Source: Dryocosmus kuriphilus (taxonomy: Eukaryota; Arthropoda; Insecta; Hymenoptera; Cynipidae). Taken from it: a DNA stretch of 64,000 bases. Made by a program: the position numbers and the translations under genes. The stretch spans positions 94,308,385 through 94,372,384 of the forward strand of contig CM076196.1 of the NCBI GenBank assembly GCA_038277395.1, written 5' to 3'. Shown one piece after another: positions 45,850 through 57,363 of this stretch. The notes below the pieces were generated by a model that was given only the letters and a program-made list of their open reading frames with translations, ran no database searches and was not told where the DNA came from. Within the stretch, counting starts at the first letter, position 1. Each line of letters starts with the position of its first letter.

Positions 45850-48069
45850 CTGGGTGTCTAAAAAGTCCCGGGACGGTTGGATATTTCCTCAGGTAAAATA
45901 TTTCTCAAAAAAGTGAAGGTCATTCCTGAAGTAAATTTCAACGACGAATTCAATGGTGACCTTAATTTTGACCTTGAAGTTGACCTTCATGCCTTCTTGA
46001 AGGTCAACTTTGTTTTTTTAAATGGAAACCCCCTTTTTTACATCTGCAGTCGATAGAGCGGAAAATTCTACGTTCAGGTACGTACCCAAGTCGTAGGTCA
46101 ATTGTAACGTTCAAGGTCAGTTAGAGGTTATTTGAAATTAACAAAGTTTTCCAAGAGGTCAGTGTAATTCCTGAAGTAAATTTCAACAAGAAATTCATTG
46201 GTGAGCTCTGTATTGATCTTGGTGATGATCTTGAAGGTTTTTTTCAAGGTTTTTTCCAAGCAGTTTACGTTTACGTTTAGCATTACCCAGGAACAACGAC
46301 GTAGACGTAGTAAATTCTGCTCCCTTTGGGGTGCTTGATCAGCGTGAGTTCCCCTGCCTCTCACGCTTCAGTGAAGATGTTCGAACTGAAAACCTTGAGC
46401 TTCTTGACAAAAAGCTATGCGATTGTAAAAATGAGTTACAGCATTACGAATCATATCCCTATCAATGAAAGTAGCCTGTTGCAGAATCCGATTCTGCAAT
46501 TCGTTAAGTTTTGGGGTTGCGTTGAGTATACTTTGCTCTTTAAATAACCCCAAAGAAAATAGTCGAGAGGCGTCAGATCAGGAGATCTAGCAGGCCACTC
46601 GATTTCACTTCTTCTTCCAATCCACCTTTGAGGGAACTGAGTATCCAAATATGCTCGAACCTCCCTACCGTAATGAGCCGCTGCTCCGTCCTGCTGGAAA
46701 CGAATATTTTGAAAATTATCGCCTGTAATCTCCCTTATTCTTGGTACAATTTGGTTTCTGAGAAACTCTTCATATGCACGGGCATTGAGATTACCATCGA
46801 TGAAGAAAGGGCCTATCAATGTATCATTCAAAATACCGGCCCGAACATTAATCTTTTGTGGATATTGTGTGTGACTCTCCAACATCCAATCAGGATTTGT
46901 GTCGGACCAATATCTACAATTTTGCCTGTTAACTTCACCTTTTAAAGTGAAAGTAGCTTCATCTGAAAATACTGTATTGTACAAGAAAAGAGGATCTCTA
47001 TCAATTCTGTCCATCATAATTTCACAAAATTCAATCCGACGATCAGGATCGTATTCATTGAGCTCTTGTACCAGATGAACTTTGTAAGGATGGAAATTAA
47101 TGCTTTTTAAAATATTTTGCACTGTCTAGGAGCAACGTCACGCTCATCACTAGCTCGACGTAAACTAAGGTGTGGGTTTTCAACAAATGCTTGGGCTATG
47201 TCCATCTGCATCTCCTCAGATCCTGCGTATTTTGGCCGACCAGTTCTCTGAAGGTCCTTGATAGATCCATGATTCATAAAGCGCCTTACAGTTCTTTCAA
47301 TTGTTGATTTTGAGACAGGATTTAACCCTTCTCCATTACGAATAGTGCGATTAAAAAGCAAACGAACTTGATCATAAGATCGAACTCGATCTCCCCAACC
47401 ACGCATCATTAATACAGATACCCTCTCTCGTTCCGAAAGTTTAGGTTGCGCCATAATAATCTCTTAGCGAAAGATAGTAAGTATGTACTCGTAATACGTA
47501 AATTTAGTTTCGATTCGTAATATTCGTATGGAAAAACGGTATAGGACTTATGGTATCGCCTTAGGTATTGACTTAGGTATCGAAAAACGGTATAGGACTG
47601 CATAACTCTTTGGGGAGGAACAGAACTCTCACCAGAACACCTGGAATTTTTAATGAAAAATTTCCTTATGATTTTACAATATTCAAAACGCTGTAACCAA
47701 GATCAATACAGAGCTCACCAATGAATTTCTCGTTGAAATTTACTTCAGGAATTGCACTGATCTCTTTGAAAACTTTGTTAATTTCAAATAACCTCTAACT
47801 GACCTTGAATGTTACAATTGACCTATGACTTGGGTACGTACCTGAACGTAGAATTTTCCGCTCTATCGATTGCAGATGTAAAAAAGGGGGTTTCCATTTA
47901 AAAAAACAAAGTTGACCTTCAAAAAGCCATGAAGGTCAACTTCAAGGTCAAAATGAAGGTCACCATTGAATTCCTCGTTGAAATTTACTTCAGGAATGAC
48001 CTTCACTTTTTTGAAAAATATTTTACCTGAGGAAATATCCAACCGTCCCGGAACTTTTTAGGCACCCGG
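45850..48069 (-). mobile_element. rosa-like (DD41D) mariner transposon, complete
   Basis: Termini CTGGGTGTCTAAAAAGTCCC and, inward from the right, CCGGGTGCCTAAAAAGTTCC, each flanked by TA (45848-45849 and 48070-48071). The inverted repeats run about 400 bp (to about 46245 and from about 47670) with few differences, including a CCTTGAA/TTCAAGG-rich middle. It encodes one transposase on the minus strand. By appearance it is the youngest transposon in the window. Confidence 0.92.
46368..47454 (-). pseudogene. DD41D transposase, two frameshifts
   Basis: It starts at ATG 47454 (MAQPKLSERERVSVLMMRGW, the N-terminal helix-turn-helix typical of the group). A one-base deletion at about 47126 shifts the frame. 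The catalytic part, 47122-46451, carries the first Asp in VFSDEATF, the second in RFQQDGAAAHYG and the third in RSPDLTPLDYFLWGY. There are 41 residues between the second and third, hence DD41D. A second shift near 46500 separates the C terminus, which is open in another frame to 46368. Apart from the two shifts there are no stops, which supports a recent origin. Confidence 0.9.
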
Positions 48070-48071
48070 TA

Positions 48072-49654
48072 TAATAACACACGTGTCTGCAATTTAACGT
48101 TTTAAAAGTAAATGTAACGCGCAGTATGATGATATCATCGCGGACATTTTTCTAGGAGCTAATGATCACGAGAAAGGGCGCAGGAGGAAGGGGAAGTTGT
48201 TTTCGTCAACTTTATGTCTCGTCATTGCACATTATAATTAATGGCGTCGTCGAAAATATTCTAGAAGCTTAGCACGGAAATGAACCACTACAGCTCTCGA
48301 ACGGTTTCGAACGTTCGAAGCCGGCAAGGTAGGAATCTTGGTCCAGAAACCCCCCTGTACATCTATTATTATCTAAATTTTTCCAAATATGCAAATAGCA
48401 AATCAACGTTTAGTAAAAAGAATTTTTTTCTATCAATAGCGAAATGGAACTTTAGTTTCGATCGGGTCCCTGAACTAATACATGGAAAATTCATGAAACC
48501 CATATGCATATGAACATAAATGTAACATAGTAAGCTAATAGGTATTTTTTCTTTGAAGGAAAATATAGCCTGTATATTTAGATATTTCCTGAAATCCTCC
48601 AAAATATGAACTGAAACTTAAAAATTTGAAATTATCTACGGGGGAATTGTCTTTTACTTTCAGCCCTGAGAATGTTGATTGTCCAAGCGCTTCTCATTTT
48701 ACCCAAATTTTCTGTGAGTTCTCTCGTAACAGATTAAAAATCTCTGAAAACATTCATCAATCTATAATTTCTTTTATGTGAATCGTTAATATTACAAAAA
48801 AGTACACTTCATATAATTAATTTCATAAAACATTACATTATTTTTAGATATTTGATGATAAACTGGCGTTTACATATACAAATCCGTACATCAATTATTA
48901 TATATCAGAATTTTCACTTTTCGAATTGAGATTTTACATGAATGTTTTGTATTATTTATAGTTCTGCTCTCTATTAAATCATGAAATACCTGTAAGCATT
49001 CCCTCGATGCAACTGCATCACCGTTTACCGAACTAATTTTGCAATATTCATTCGATAAATTTTCTCCGTGTAGGCTTTTCAACTCGGTACACGCGTTTAG
49101 TATTACAAATAGTAAAGTTGACAGTATCGCTTGGCACTTATAAAATGTGAAGAAGGAGATCGTGCTCTCTTTTAAAAGTCAAGCTCACAATTTTTTTGTG
49201 GTAATTTGGTAAACCTTCTTCCCCTTTTCCAGTTCCATCAATCTCTCTGTCAAAAGTTGTACGAATAGCCAAATTTTTAGTGGTCCTAATTTTCGCGTTG
49301 ATGTATTCAATATTTTATCTAATAATTATTAAAACTAATACATTTATTGTTTAGCCAAAACAAATTTATCTTAATAATGTTATTATAATATAGGTATATT
49401 TTTTAGCCATTTTATAATTATTTTCCGAAATTGCAATTAATTTTCAAGGATAATAAACAAGGGAGACCACGAGTCTTTTGCTCCAAAAATGTTTTCAATA
49501 ATTTTTTATTTCACAATGTTTTTTATTTGTTTATAAGTGTTTCCACTAATTGACATCATGATATTTACCAAATACAATATATTAAATCAACATTCGAACT
49601 TTTAATCTCTGGTAAATATAAAATATATATTCATAACCTAAAGACAGCAGACTA
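48072..49654. other. no gene seen
   Basis: AT-rich DNA without supported ORFs, apart from the repeat block at 48110-48250 noted above. Confidence 0.4.
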
Positions 49655-50390
49655 CACAGAGAGAAATAATCTGTAGTTACAGCAACCAGAAAAAAGTAGT
49701 CACTTGACACGTAGTTATGATATCTACCTTCAATAGTCGGCGTATCAGGGAATTTAGTTGCTGTAACTAAGAAAACTAGTCATGGTAACCTGATCAACTG
49801 AAATATTCTACTTCTGGTTACAATGACTACATTTGCTAGTTAAAAACGTCTTCATCTAAAAGATGTATGTGCTGTAACTCCAATCTAAGATTTTAGGCGA
49901 TCGGAAATTCAGGTTGCACTAACTAGAAAATCATGTGTAACGCCACGAAAAGCTAGAAAATTTTCTGGTAACTGTAACAAGAAACCATAGTCGTGTCGTC
50001 TACACTGGCACAGTTGGAATCCAGCTGCGCAAGCGCAACAAGTGTTGAGTGTGATCGAGTGTTTTGTTGAATCCATAAAAAAAATCAGCGTTGTTCCCCA
50101 TGAGACTTTTGTTTCATTGATTGATTTTGATTCACGTCAGCAATAATATTGCGGCAACAGTAAGTAATTTATTATTTGTTCTAAACTGTCGATTGTTTTA
50201 TATTCTCTGATTGAAATCTTAATCCTAAAGTCAAAGATTCGGTAAATAATTAATAAAAAAAACCATGCAAAGATTAACATAACCTTAAATTTTTTGTTTG
50301 TAAAATATATTAAAAACAATTTAAAAACCTCCAAAGTATGAAAACGTGTCAATGAAATATACTAAATTTTTTTTACAACTTAGATTTGAA

Positions 50391-51163
50391 AATGGAGGAA
50401 AGTGTCGAAGAAAGTATAAATAAATTGCAATTGCCACAAGACACTGACATATTCAAAGGTATAAAAATATATTCCAAATTCAATAAAATACAAAACATGA
50501 ATAAAAGGATATTACTTGTGACTTAAATTTTGTACGGAATTTTACTTTCATAAATTTCAATTGCAGAAAACTATATTTCGGCACAAGTATTTGCACTTGG
50601 TAAGGGACTTTCTGCACTAATACCGAATCTCGAAGATCGATACAAATTTGGGATAAGACGTGAAATACTGAAAAATGAGTAGCTGTTATTATTGTAGGTA
50701 TATATTCAATACTTCTCATAAATTCTCAAAATAAGTAATATAACATTTATAAATTATTAATGCAGCTAGAAGAAGAAAAAAATCCTGAACAGGTTATTGA
50801 AAGTGTACAAAATATCGACAACATTGAATCATACATGAACGAAAATGTAGAAAACTCAAAACAGATTGTAGAAAGCTCAAATACTGCTCCTTTAAAATCA
50901 ATTGAAAATTCTCCCGCAAAAAACGGCAATGAGAAAGGCAACATATGTCTGAACATTCTCAAATGTTATAATTGATTGATATTTTTAAATGCGAAAAATG
51001 TTTTTAAAAACACCTTTTAAACATTTTCCAGGCACTTCGAGCCCTATTGAATCGATCACTCATCGGGAAAACTTTGGCCAAAATTAAAACATTGGACTGG
51101 CAAGATCGCAAAAGGCTCACTAAAATTATCATTTTTCATTTGATGAAAGATTCCATATCTTAA
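50391..51163 (+). pseudogene. accessory multi-exon gene of the CACTA-like element
   Basis: Exon-like pieces with canonical borders. 50391-50458 (MEESVEESINKLQLPQDTD, donor GGTATAAA). About 50567-50681 (YISAQVFALGKGLSALIPNL). 50765-50972 (LEEEKNPEQVIESVQNID, acidic/Asn-rich, acceptor AATGCAG). 51033-51163 (SLIGKTLAKIKTLDWQDRKR followed by LTKIIIFHLM, acceptor TTTTCCAG). The last block resembles a short helical domain common in insect proteins linked to this transposon type. The gene is cut by the hAT insertion just downstream, and exons carry stops, so it is dead. Function unknown. Confidence 0.45.
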
Positions 51164-51225
51164 GTAATATAGCCTCAATGTTATTTTCTCCAGAAATGAG
51201 ATCAGCAATTTTTTATGTTTTTTGA

Positions 51226-52783
51226 CAGGATACTTTCGATACTGGCTGGTATCGATACTTTTCTTTCGATACTCATCGATATTGTATCGATACTCTAGAT
51301 CCGATATATCGGAAGTATCGATACTTTCCTTTCGATACTCATCGATATTGTATAGAATCATTGGTGTCCTATCGAAAAGACAGTGGAGCTGGAGTTTCAT
51401 CCGGTACCTACCGTCCTTAGTTGGAACGTGGATAAACAGTCATGACTCATGTTTGCACTCACCAGTCACCAACACTTTTCAGTTCAGCCTATTACAGATC
51501 GTGTTGAGCTGTGTCGATCTACGACTCTGTAATTATCTTGACTGTGCCCTGAGTTCATATGAAAAACCTCATACATTTTTACTGATGGCTCCTCTGCGGA
51601 GTATAAAGTTGGATTTCTTTACCAGAAAATCCAAGCAAATCGCCACCTGCAAAGACTGTTTTAATGAGATATCGCAGAGGGTTCTCTTAAGAAAATGATC
51701 CTTGATATCAAAAATAGGTGGAATTCCACATTTTACATGTTAAAAAGATACGTCCAAATGATTAATTATGTCGGTCAAATTCTGCTTTTGGAGAAAAGTA
51801 GTCCGCCCATGGCAACAGCTGCGGAAGTAGCAGTAATTTCAAACCCTTGCTACTTGCTAAGGCTGTTCGAATCAGTGACAAGTGAGATGTCTGGTGAAAA
51901 ATATGTAACATTATCTCGAGTCGCTCCAATGGTAAACTGTATCCACAATATGTTGAGTACATACGAAGCCGATGTCGCCGCTGTTCAAGCAGTGAAGGAG
52001 TGTTTGAATGGAGAAATGCTGTAAAGATTCAGAGATATAGAGTTCAAAACCCCCTTCGCTATGTCCACATTACTCGATCCGCGATTTAAGACTATCCACT
52101 TTAAGAATCCTCAGTCTTGTCATCAAGTTCTTTCCGAAGTTCGTTCCATTTTACGAGTGCATAATATAGTGAGTGAAATGGACTCAGCCTCAGAAAACGA
52201 TGACGTAACGGGAAACCTTAATTTTTGGGCTCACCACAAGTAACTTGCTCACGGTAAAATGGAAAAAAAGCATGTACTTCGAGTTCCCGGCTGGATGAGC
52301 TATCTGTATATATATATAAGCAATCCAGTCAGCCCTCTAAATTCCAATCCATTCGAAACATGGGAGGATATTTTGCGAACTGGCACGTTTACATTTAATT
52401 AACGTGGCGACATCGGTTCCCTGTGAAAGTTTATTTTCGAAGGCTGGAGTAACAATTACTCAGGCGCGAAACAGATTGTCCGGGAAAAATTTATAAAAAT
52501 TTTTACTTTTGTGTAGCGTAGGTCAGGAGGCGTGGTTTTAAAACTAATAAACTATCCATATATTTTTATTACTTTTAATTACCTTTGCTTTCCCCTTTAT
52601 TTAATTTTCAAAGAAAATGCTGCTATTTATTTGAATTTATTCCTCCATTAAACTATGGTATCGAATGATACGATACTGCTCGTATCGATACTTTTTATTG
52701 GATAACATCGTGGTATCGATACTTTGTGAAAATATCGAATCCGATATCAGTATCGATACATTCTTGGTATCGGAAAACCCCTA
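51226..52783 (+). mobile_element. hAT transposon nested in the CACTA-like element
   Basis: Both ends are crowded with TATCGATAC-type motifs in both orientations (51226-51360 and 52660-52765). The right end reads inward TAGGGGTTTTCCGATACC, a hAT-type terminus. The left terminus is degraded (CAGGATACTTTCGATAC) and no clear 8-bp duplication is seen. Confidence 0.7.
51585..52500 (+). pseudogene. hAT transposase (BED-finger type), broken
   Basis: Near 51610-51660, KSKQIATCKDCFNEIS looks like the start of a BED zinc finger. 51695-52024 reads DIKNRWNSTFYMLKRYVQ, then FESVTSEMSGEKYVTLSRV. 52061-52243 reads STLLDPRFKTIHF and a Ser/Glu/Asp-rich loop. Near 52330-52400, PFETWEDIL precedes the hATC dimerisation region, which is itself frameshifted (SLFSKAG-like context at 52420-52450). 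The RWNST and LDPRFK blocks are hAT hallmarks. Stops and shifts at about 51698, 52022 and 52241 disable it. Confidence 0.85.
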
Positions 52784-52854
52784 GTTGCAATATAATTTAA
52801 ACCTAAGCCTACTGAGAAAAGGGTAAAGAGACAACGATTATTGTTACTGGTCAA

Positions 52855-54204
52855 ATGATTCCTTTGAATTTAGTTTTACACACTTTTTTTCGGTTACCAA
52901 CTGTTTTCGATGATACTTACTCATATTATTCTAAGTTGCTCAAAAATCGCACAACCAATTCAAACATTGAGCAAACTACTATGTGGAAAAATGTTATGGA
53001 ATCTGTATCTGATACGATAATTTTTCCGTTGTGGCTGTACAAAGATGCTTTTGAAACTGGAAACGCATAGGCTACAAACGCTGGGAAACATAAAATCAAT
53101 GGGGTTTACGCTTCGGGTGGTTGTCGCCCTCCTGAGTATAGATCCAAATTGAACAATATTTTTTTATTGCAATTGTATCACGTATCAGATTTATACAACT
53201 TTAGCAGAGACGAAGTTTTTGAAAAATTAATTTTATTATTAAAACAATTGTACTCCGAAGGCATAACAGTAACATTAAATGACAATCGACAAATAAGAAT
53301 ATTTTTCAAGTAGACTTCATTCAAGGTGATAATTTAGGTCTCAAAGGAATTTTGGGGTTCACTGAAGGCTTCTCCTCTAATTTCTTTTGTAGATTCTGCA
53401 AAGCAAATAGATCTGAGACAAAAAAACTTTGTGTTCAAGTTAATGAAAAATTACGTAACGAGAAAAATTATGGGAAAGATTTAAGGCAAAATAACTGCAG
53501 CCAGACTGGAATAAAAGAACAATGTTCTTTTCATCAGTTGGAAAATTCCCATGTAACTAAAAATAAAACAGTGGATCTGATGCATGACATCCTTATTGTA
53601 CTGAACTTTTTGAATGGACCGAGAAACTATTTTACTTTAAAAACGTTAAATCATCGTTTAGTTTTTTACAAATTTCATGATTCTGAAGATCGACCACCTT
53701 CTATAACACAAACTGACGTGGAAAATAAGAGACTAAAAATGATTGCGTCGCAAATGATGTCCTTTGTTTTGAATTTTGGTTTGATCGTTGCTGATTTGAT
53801 AACAAGCAATAAAGATCCATTTAGGCAATTGTACAAATATTTGAGACAAACATTATGCACTGCTTTGATGGAAAGCATTGACGACTCAATTGTAAAAAAT
53901 TTGGAATTGTTAATTACAAGACATCACAAATCTTTCATTAATTTGATAGGTCCTTTGTCGCCAAAGCACCATCTTATAACACATTATCCTGATATACATA
54001 ATGAGAAATCTTGAGCCCGTAGTAAATATGTGGTGTAGGCGTTGCGAAGCCAAACATTATATTTTCAAAAAATATTCTACTGTAATCGTAAATAGAATTA
54101 ATTTCTGCTACAGTCTTGCCACTCGAAACCGGCTCATTCAAAGAGATTATTTCTTACAAAAGAAAGCATTCACACCTGCTCAAATCAGCTACGTAAAATA
54201 TTAA
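52855..54204 (+). pseudogene. CACTA-like transposase
   Basis: The first block, 52855-53070, ends IIFPLWLYKDAFETGNA. After a TAG, 53080-53310 reads AGKHKINGVYASGGCRPPEY. 53352-54014 is open and carries GFTEGFSSNFFCRFCK (C-x-x-C), DLMHDIL, and LSPKHHLITHYPDI. 54001-54204, in another frame, reads MWCRRCEAKHYIFKK, then SLATRNRLIQRDYF. The FPLxLYxDxFETGN, FCRFCK and KHHxxxHYP...RxEAKH order is the transposase type associated with CACTA/EnSpm-like elements in invertebrates. Four breaks are visible. Superfamily assignment is by recalled motif order. Confidence 0.7.
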
Positions 54205-54429
54205 AGAAAAATGTCAATATCTGAAGCAAAATAAATTTTGAAAACCAAATATATCATCAAATAAAATCTGTTTTAATCGGAAAAAGTAAATTTGAATTTG
54301 TAACTGTTGTTTTGATTTGAACAGAGGGTAAATTGCCTAATTTTGGCAGAGTAACAAAAATTTACAAGAAGATTGTCAAAATGAAGTTATTACAAAATTT
54401 GATATTGTCACACAACTGCAGCTCATCAA

Positions 54430-54616
54430 AACGTTGTATTTTGATGAACATTATCAAGCTTTTGAAGTTGGAAACTCGGATGACTACGAGCTTATGAGAC
54501 TGAGCAATTTAAGTACTTTGAGATCGTGGAACTGTGTGCAGAAACCTGAAGGAAAATGTTTCATAGTATTTTGTCATCACAATAATTATGTTTCCTTATT
54601 AGAAGATAAAAACTAG
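54430..54616 (+). pseudogene. short ORF near the 3' end of the CACTA-like element
   Basis: Open for 60 codons (YFDEHYQAFEVGNSDDYELM, then SLEDKN). It lies downstream of the transposase in the same orientation and may be its C-terminal tail after a frame break. No domain recognised. Confidence 0.35.
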
Positions 54617-55414
54617 ATAATAAGATAATACAGTATTCACTGTGTAGGTGTCGATACATACACAAATCGTGTTATTAAGATATCGTGTAATTAATACGAA
54701 ATGTGATGTAACGTCTACTAGCACAAATGAAAATTATATTTTTTCTAGTATCATAATTATTATCCTTCTGTTTTTTGCGGAATTATGTTTTCAGCATAAA
54801 ATAACCTAAACAGCACTGCATTTTTATTTCTTAGTAATAAATTATATGAAAGTATATGTACTCGTATAATAAAAATATTCTCAGTTCATTTCTATGTTTC
54901 GATTCATTACTCATTTTTACATCAATTTCCTTTTGAATCCAAATAACCGTAAGTAGCATTCTCAGGTTGCTGTACCTACATCAATTTTTTATCATCACTG
55001 TAAAGAAAGGTTACTGTAACCTGAGAAATCGGTTTCAATCACGTTCTTATATAATGGTTACAGCAGTCGCTTAATTCAGTCACTGTAACCTGAAAAATCA
55101 GGATGCTTAAACTTAAAATTTCATGTCATTCCCACTGTACATTAGATCCGTAAAAATTTTGTAACCAAGATTTCTAGTTATTGCAACAGGAAATTTCGTT
55201 GATCATCGCTTGAAATTTAAATTTCTTCTTAACCTGAAATATTTAGTTGAAGACAATTTTAACTAGACCAATCAGATTCCTGTAACCTGGAATTCCTCTC
55301 TGTGTATGTATTATCGCCCTTCATTATTATTCTAAATTTTCCACAGAATTTCCAGAAAGGTTGAACTTAAAATGGTTAAGGAATTTTATATTGATAGATC
55401 AACAATGACGATCC

Positions 55415-55458
55415 CTGATGAGGGGGCTGTATAAGCTCCGAAACGTGGGACACACGTA
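55415..55458 (+). ncRNA. hammerhead ribozyme core in the Penelope pseudo-LTR
   Basis: The conserved box CTGATGA is at 55415-55421. Stem II is GGGGCT-GTATA-AGCTCC (six pairs, one G-T). GAAA is at 55440-55443. Stem III is CGTG-GGACA-CACG, followed by TA, which gives the required NUH cleavage triplet GTA. A convincing stem I next to the core is not visible, so this copy may be inactive as a single unit. Hammerheads of this kind are known in Penelope-like elements. Confidence 0.7.
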
Positions 55459-55699
55459 TGTTATGGGCTTTGAATAAAGCGAATTATTGATCTGAAGTAG
55501 TCGTTTATATCTGCAATTTTCTCCAATTTCATTTTATTCAGACAAGAAACATCTACTCACCATTATTATAGTATTCAGGTTTGACATAATTATACTTATC
55601 GTTCTTTATCATATTGTTGATTGAATAATTATACCTAACCATGTTTTTACAAACAATAAAAACACAGTTTTCAAACAGTTTCTACAATCTTAAACATTT

Positions 55700-55865
55700 A
55701 GACTAAACGCCGCCGTTGAAAAAAGTCACGTCAGCGCAGAGGTCTGCGCCGCCACGCCGACAACGCCGCCGATGTTTCGTTCACGCCGCGCCGCCGCCGG
55801 CGACGATCAAATTTAGTCCAAACGCCGCCGCCGACCGGAGTCACGTCGGCGCAGGCCTTGACTGC
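55700..55865. repeat. GC-rich CGCCGCC block in AT-rich DNA
   Basis: Two related halves, 55706-55790 and 55815-55865, share AACGCCGCCG followed by AGTCACGTCNGCGCAG. The block is flanked by TTTAGACTAAACGCC and AAATTTAGTCCAAACGCC. It looks like a short inserted repeat inside the Penelope region. Confidence 0.6.
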
Positions 55866-55950
55866 ATCAAATTTAAAGAATTTAACATTTTTTAGTCACT
55901 GTATACAAAGAAAAATGTCTTGAAATGTAAAAAGCCTAGAACGTCTATTC

Positions 55951-57300
55951 AATTATTAAATAAAAGACATCAGCTATCATTTGAAATTTCTCAAGATACA
56001 ATATAATGATATAGTAATTAGTTTAAGAAATAGCTTATCTGCTGAAAGTTACAAAGATATTTTAGAACACCACTTAAATTACAACATGAATTTTAACGAG
56101 AATCAAAAATTTGAGAACTTGTCAAAGAAATTAAATAATTTAATTAAGAATAATTATATTTTGAATAAACACAAAATAGACAAAGAAAAATTCAACAAAG
56201 ATCCTATATATATATATAAATCTAAGTGCTAAACAAATTCTAGATGATGTTAATGGTGTTCTCAGATTAAAAAACAATTTCAGCATATGTTACACAATAA
56301 GTAAAAGAAAATTAGTTTTTGAAGTGATAAAGCATTTGGAGTGAAACATGGGTTTAATGGAGAAAAAGGAAGATCGAGATTTGTTAAGACATAGAATTTT
56401 GAATTCAGCTGAAAACTTCATTAAAAATAAAGCTATATCTGAATTTCTCAGAAATATAGCAAAAGGTATTAATAAAACTAAAATCTTTATGAAAGATAAT
56501 AAACAATTATTTGTTACCAGTGCTGATAAAAGCAACATAACAGTTATTTTAAATAAAAAAACCTATAAACAAAAAATGTTTAATTTGTTCAAAGATAATA
56601 CCACCTACCAGAAATTAAACTATAATCCAGTTAAAGATTAAAAAATCAAACTTTCAAAATTTTAGATTCTTGGAGATCTAAAGGCTTTTTAGGGAAGGAT
56701 ATAAAACCTAAAGATATTTTTGTCAAAATCACAAAGACAGCCAAAATTGATGACTTACCAAAAGTACATAAAGAAAACTTTCCTTCACGCCAAGTAGTTT
56801 CACTTATTAATTCTCCAAATTATGAAATGGTAAAAATATTTTTAAAAATTTTTAAAGATTCTCTTCCCATTCATAATACACAAATTAAAAATTCTATTAA
56901 TTTCAAGGAAATTATTATCAAAAAAACAGTTCCCTCATCATATTATGACTTCACTTGATGTCACCTCATTATTTACTAATGTTCTACTAGAATTGGTTTT
57001 AAAAAGTATAACAAATAAATGGAGTTATGTTAATAAATACACAAAATGAACCTTAAATGGTGTTGAAAAAGGAACAACATTCTTAATGCAACAAACATAT
57101 TTTCAGTTCGATAATGAATTATACCAACAAATAAATACATGGAACACCAGCGGGTTCACCTTTATCACCTATACTTGCAGATATATTTATGTAGGATCTT
57201 TAAGAAAACATTTTTGAAAATCTTAGTTTCAAAATATACATATATTTTTGTTACGTTGCCGACACTTTTTTGATTATCCCAAAAAGCAAATAAAACTATA
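55951..57300 (+). pseudogene. Penelope-type reverse transcriptase, broken
   Basis: N-terminal Lys/Asn-rich ORFs at 55981-56232 and 56348-56641. The latter ends ADKSNITVILNKKTYKQKM, the opening RT block of Penelope-like elements. Later pieces in other frames are DDLPKVHKENFPSRQVV (about 56750), SLDVTSLFTNV (about 56950, motif A Asp), GSPLSPILADIFM (about 57151, motif B), and FCYVADTFLIIPKSK (about 57247). In the last, the catalytic YVDD is changed to YVAD. Multiple stops and the lost Asp mean no RT activity. The GIY-YIG endonuclease part is absent. Confidence 0.7.
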
Positions 57301-57363
57301 TCTTACAAATGCTTAACTCTTACCATCCTAGAATCAAGTTTACTGATGAAATTGAACAAAATA

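Larger units (their letters stand above)
49655..55304 (+). mobile_element. CACTA-like DNA transposon, about 5.65 kb
   Basis: Termini CACAGAGAGAAATAATCTG on the left and CACAGAGAGGAATTCCAGG read inward from the right. The outer 350 bp on both sides is packed with GTAACC/GGTTAC-type motifs in both orientations, as expected for transposase-binding subterminal repeats of this superfamily. It carries a CACTA-like transposase on the plus strand, an upstream intron-containing gene, and a nested hAT copy (51226-52783). The three bases flanking each end do not match, so the target duplication is unproven. Confidence 0.75.
55330..57360 (+). mobile_element. Penelope-like retroelement, degraded
   Basis: A hammerhead-ribozyme core (55415-55458) is followed by TTGAATAAAGCGAATTATTGA, wording typical of Penelope pseudo-LTRs, and then a broken RT on the same strand. 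It ends where the next mariner begins (57364). Confidence 0.7.
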
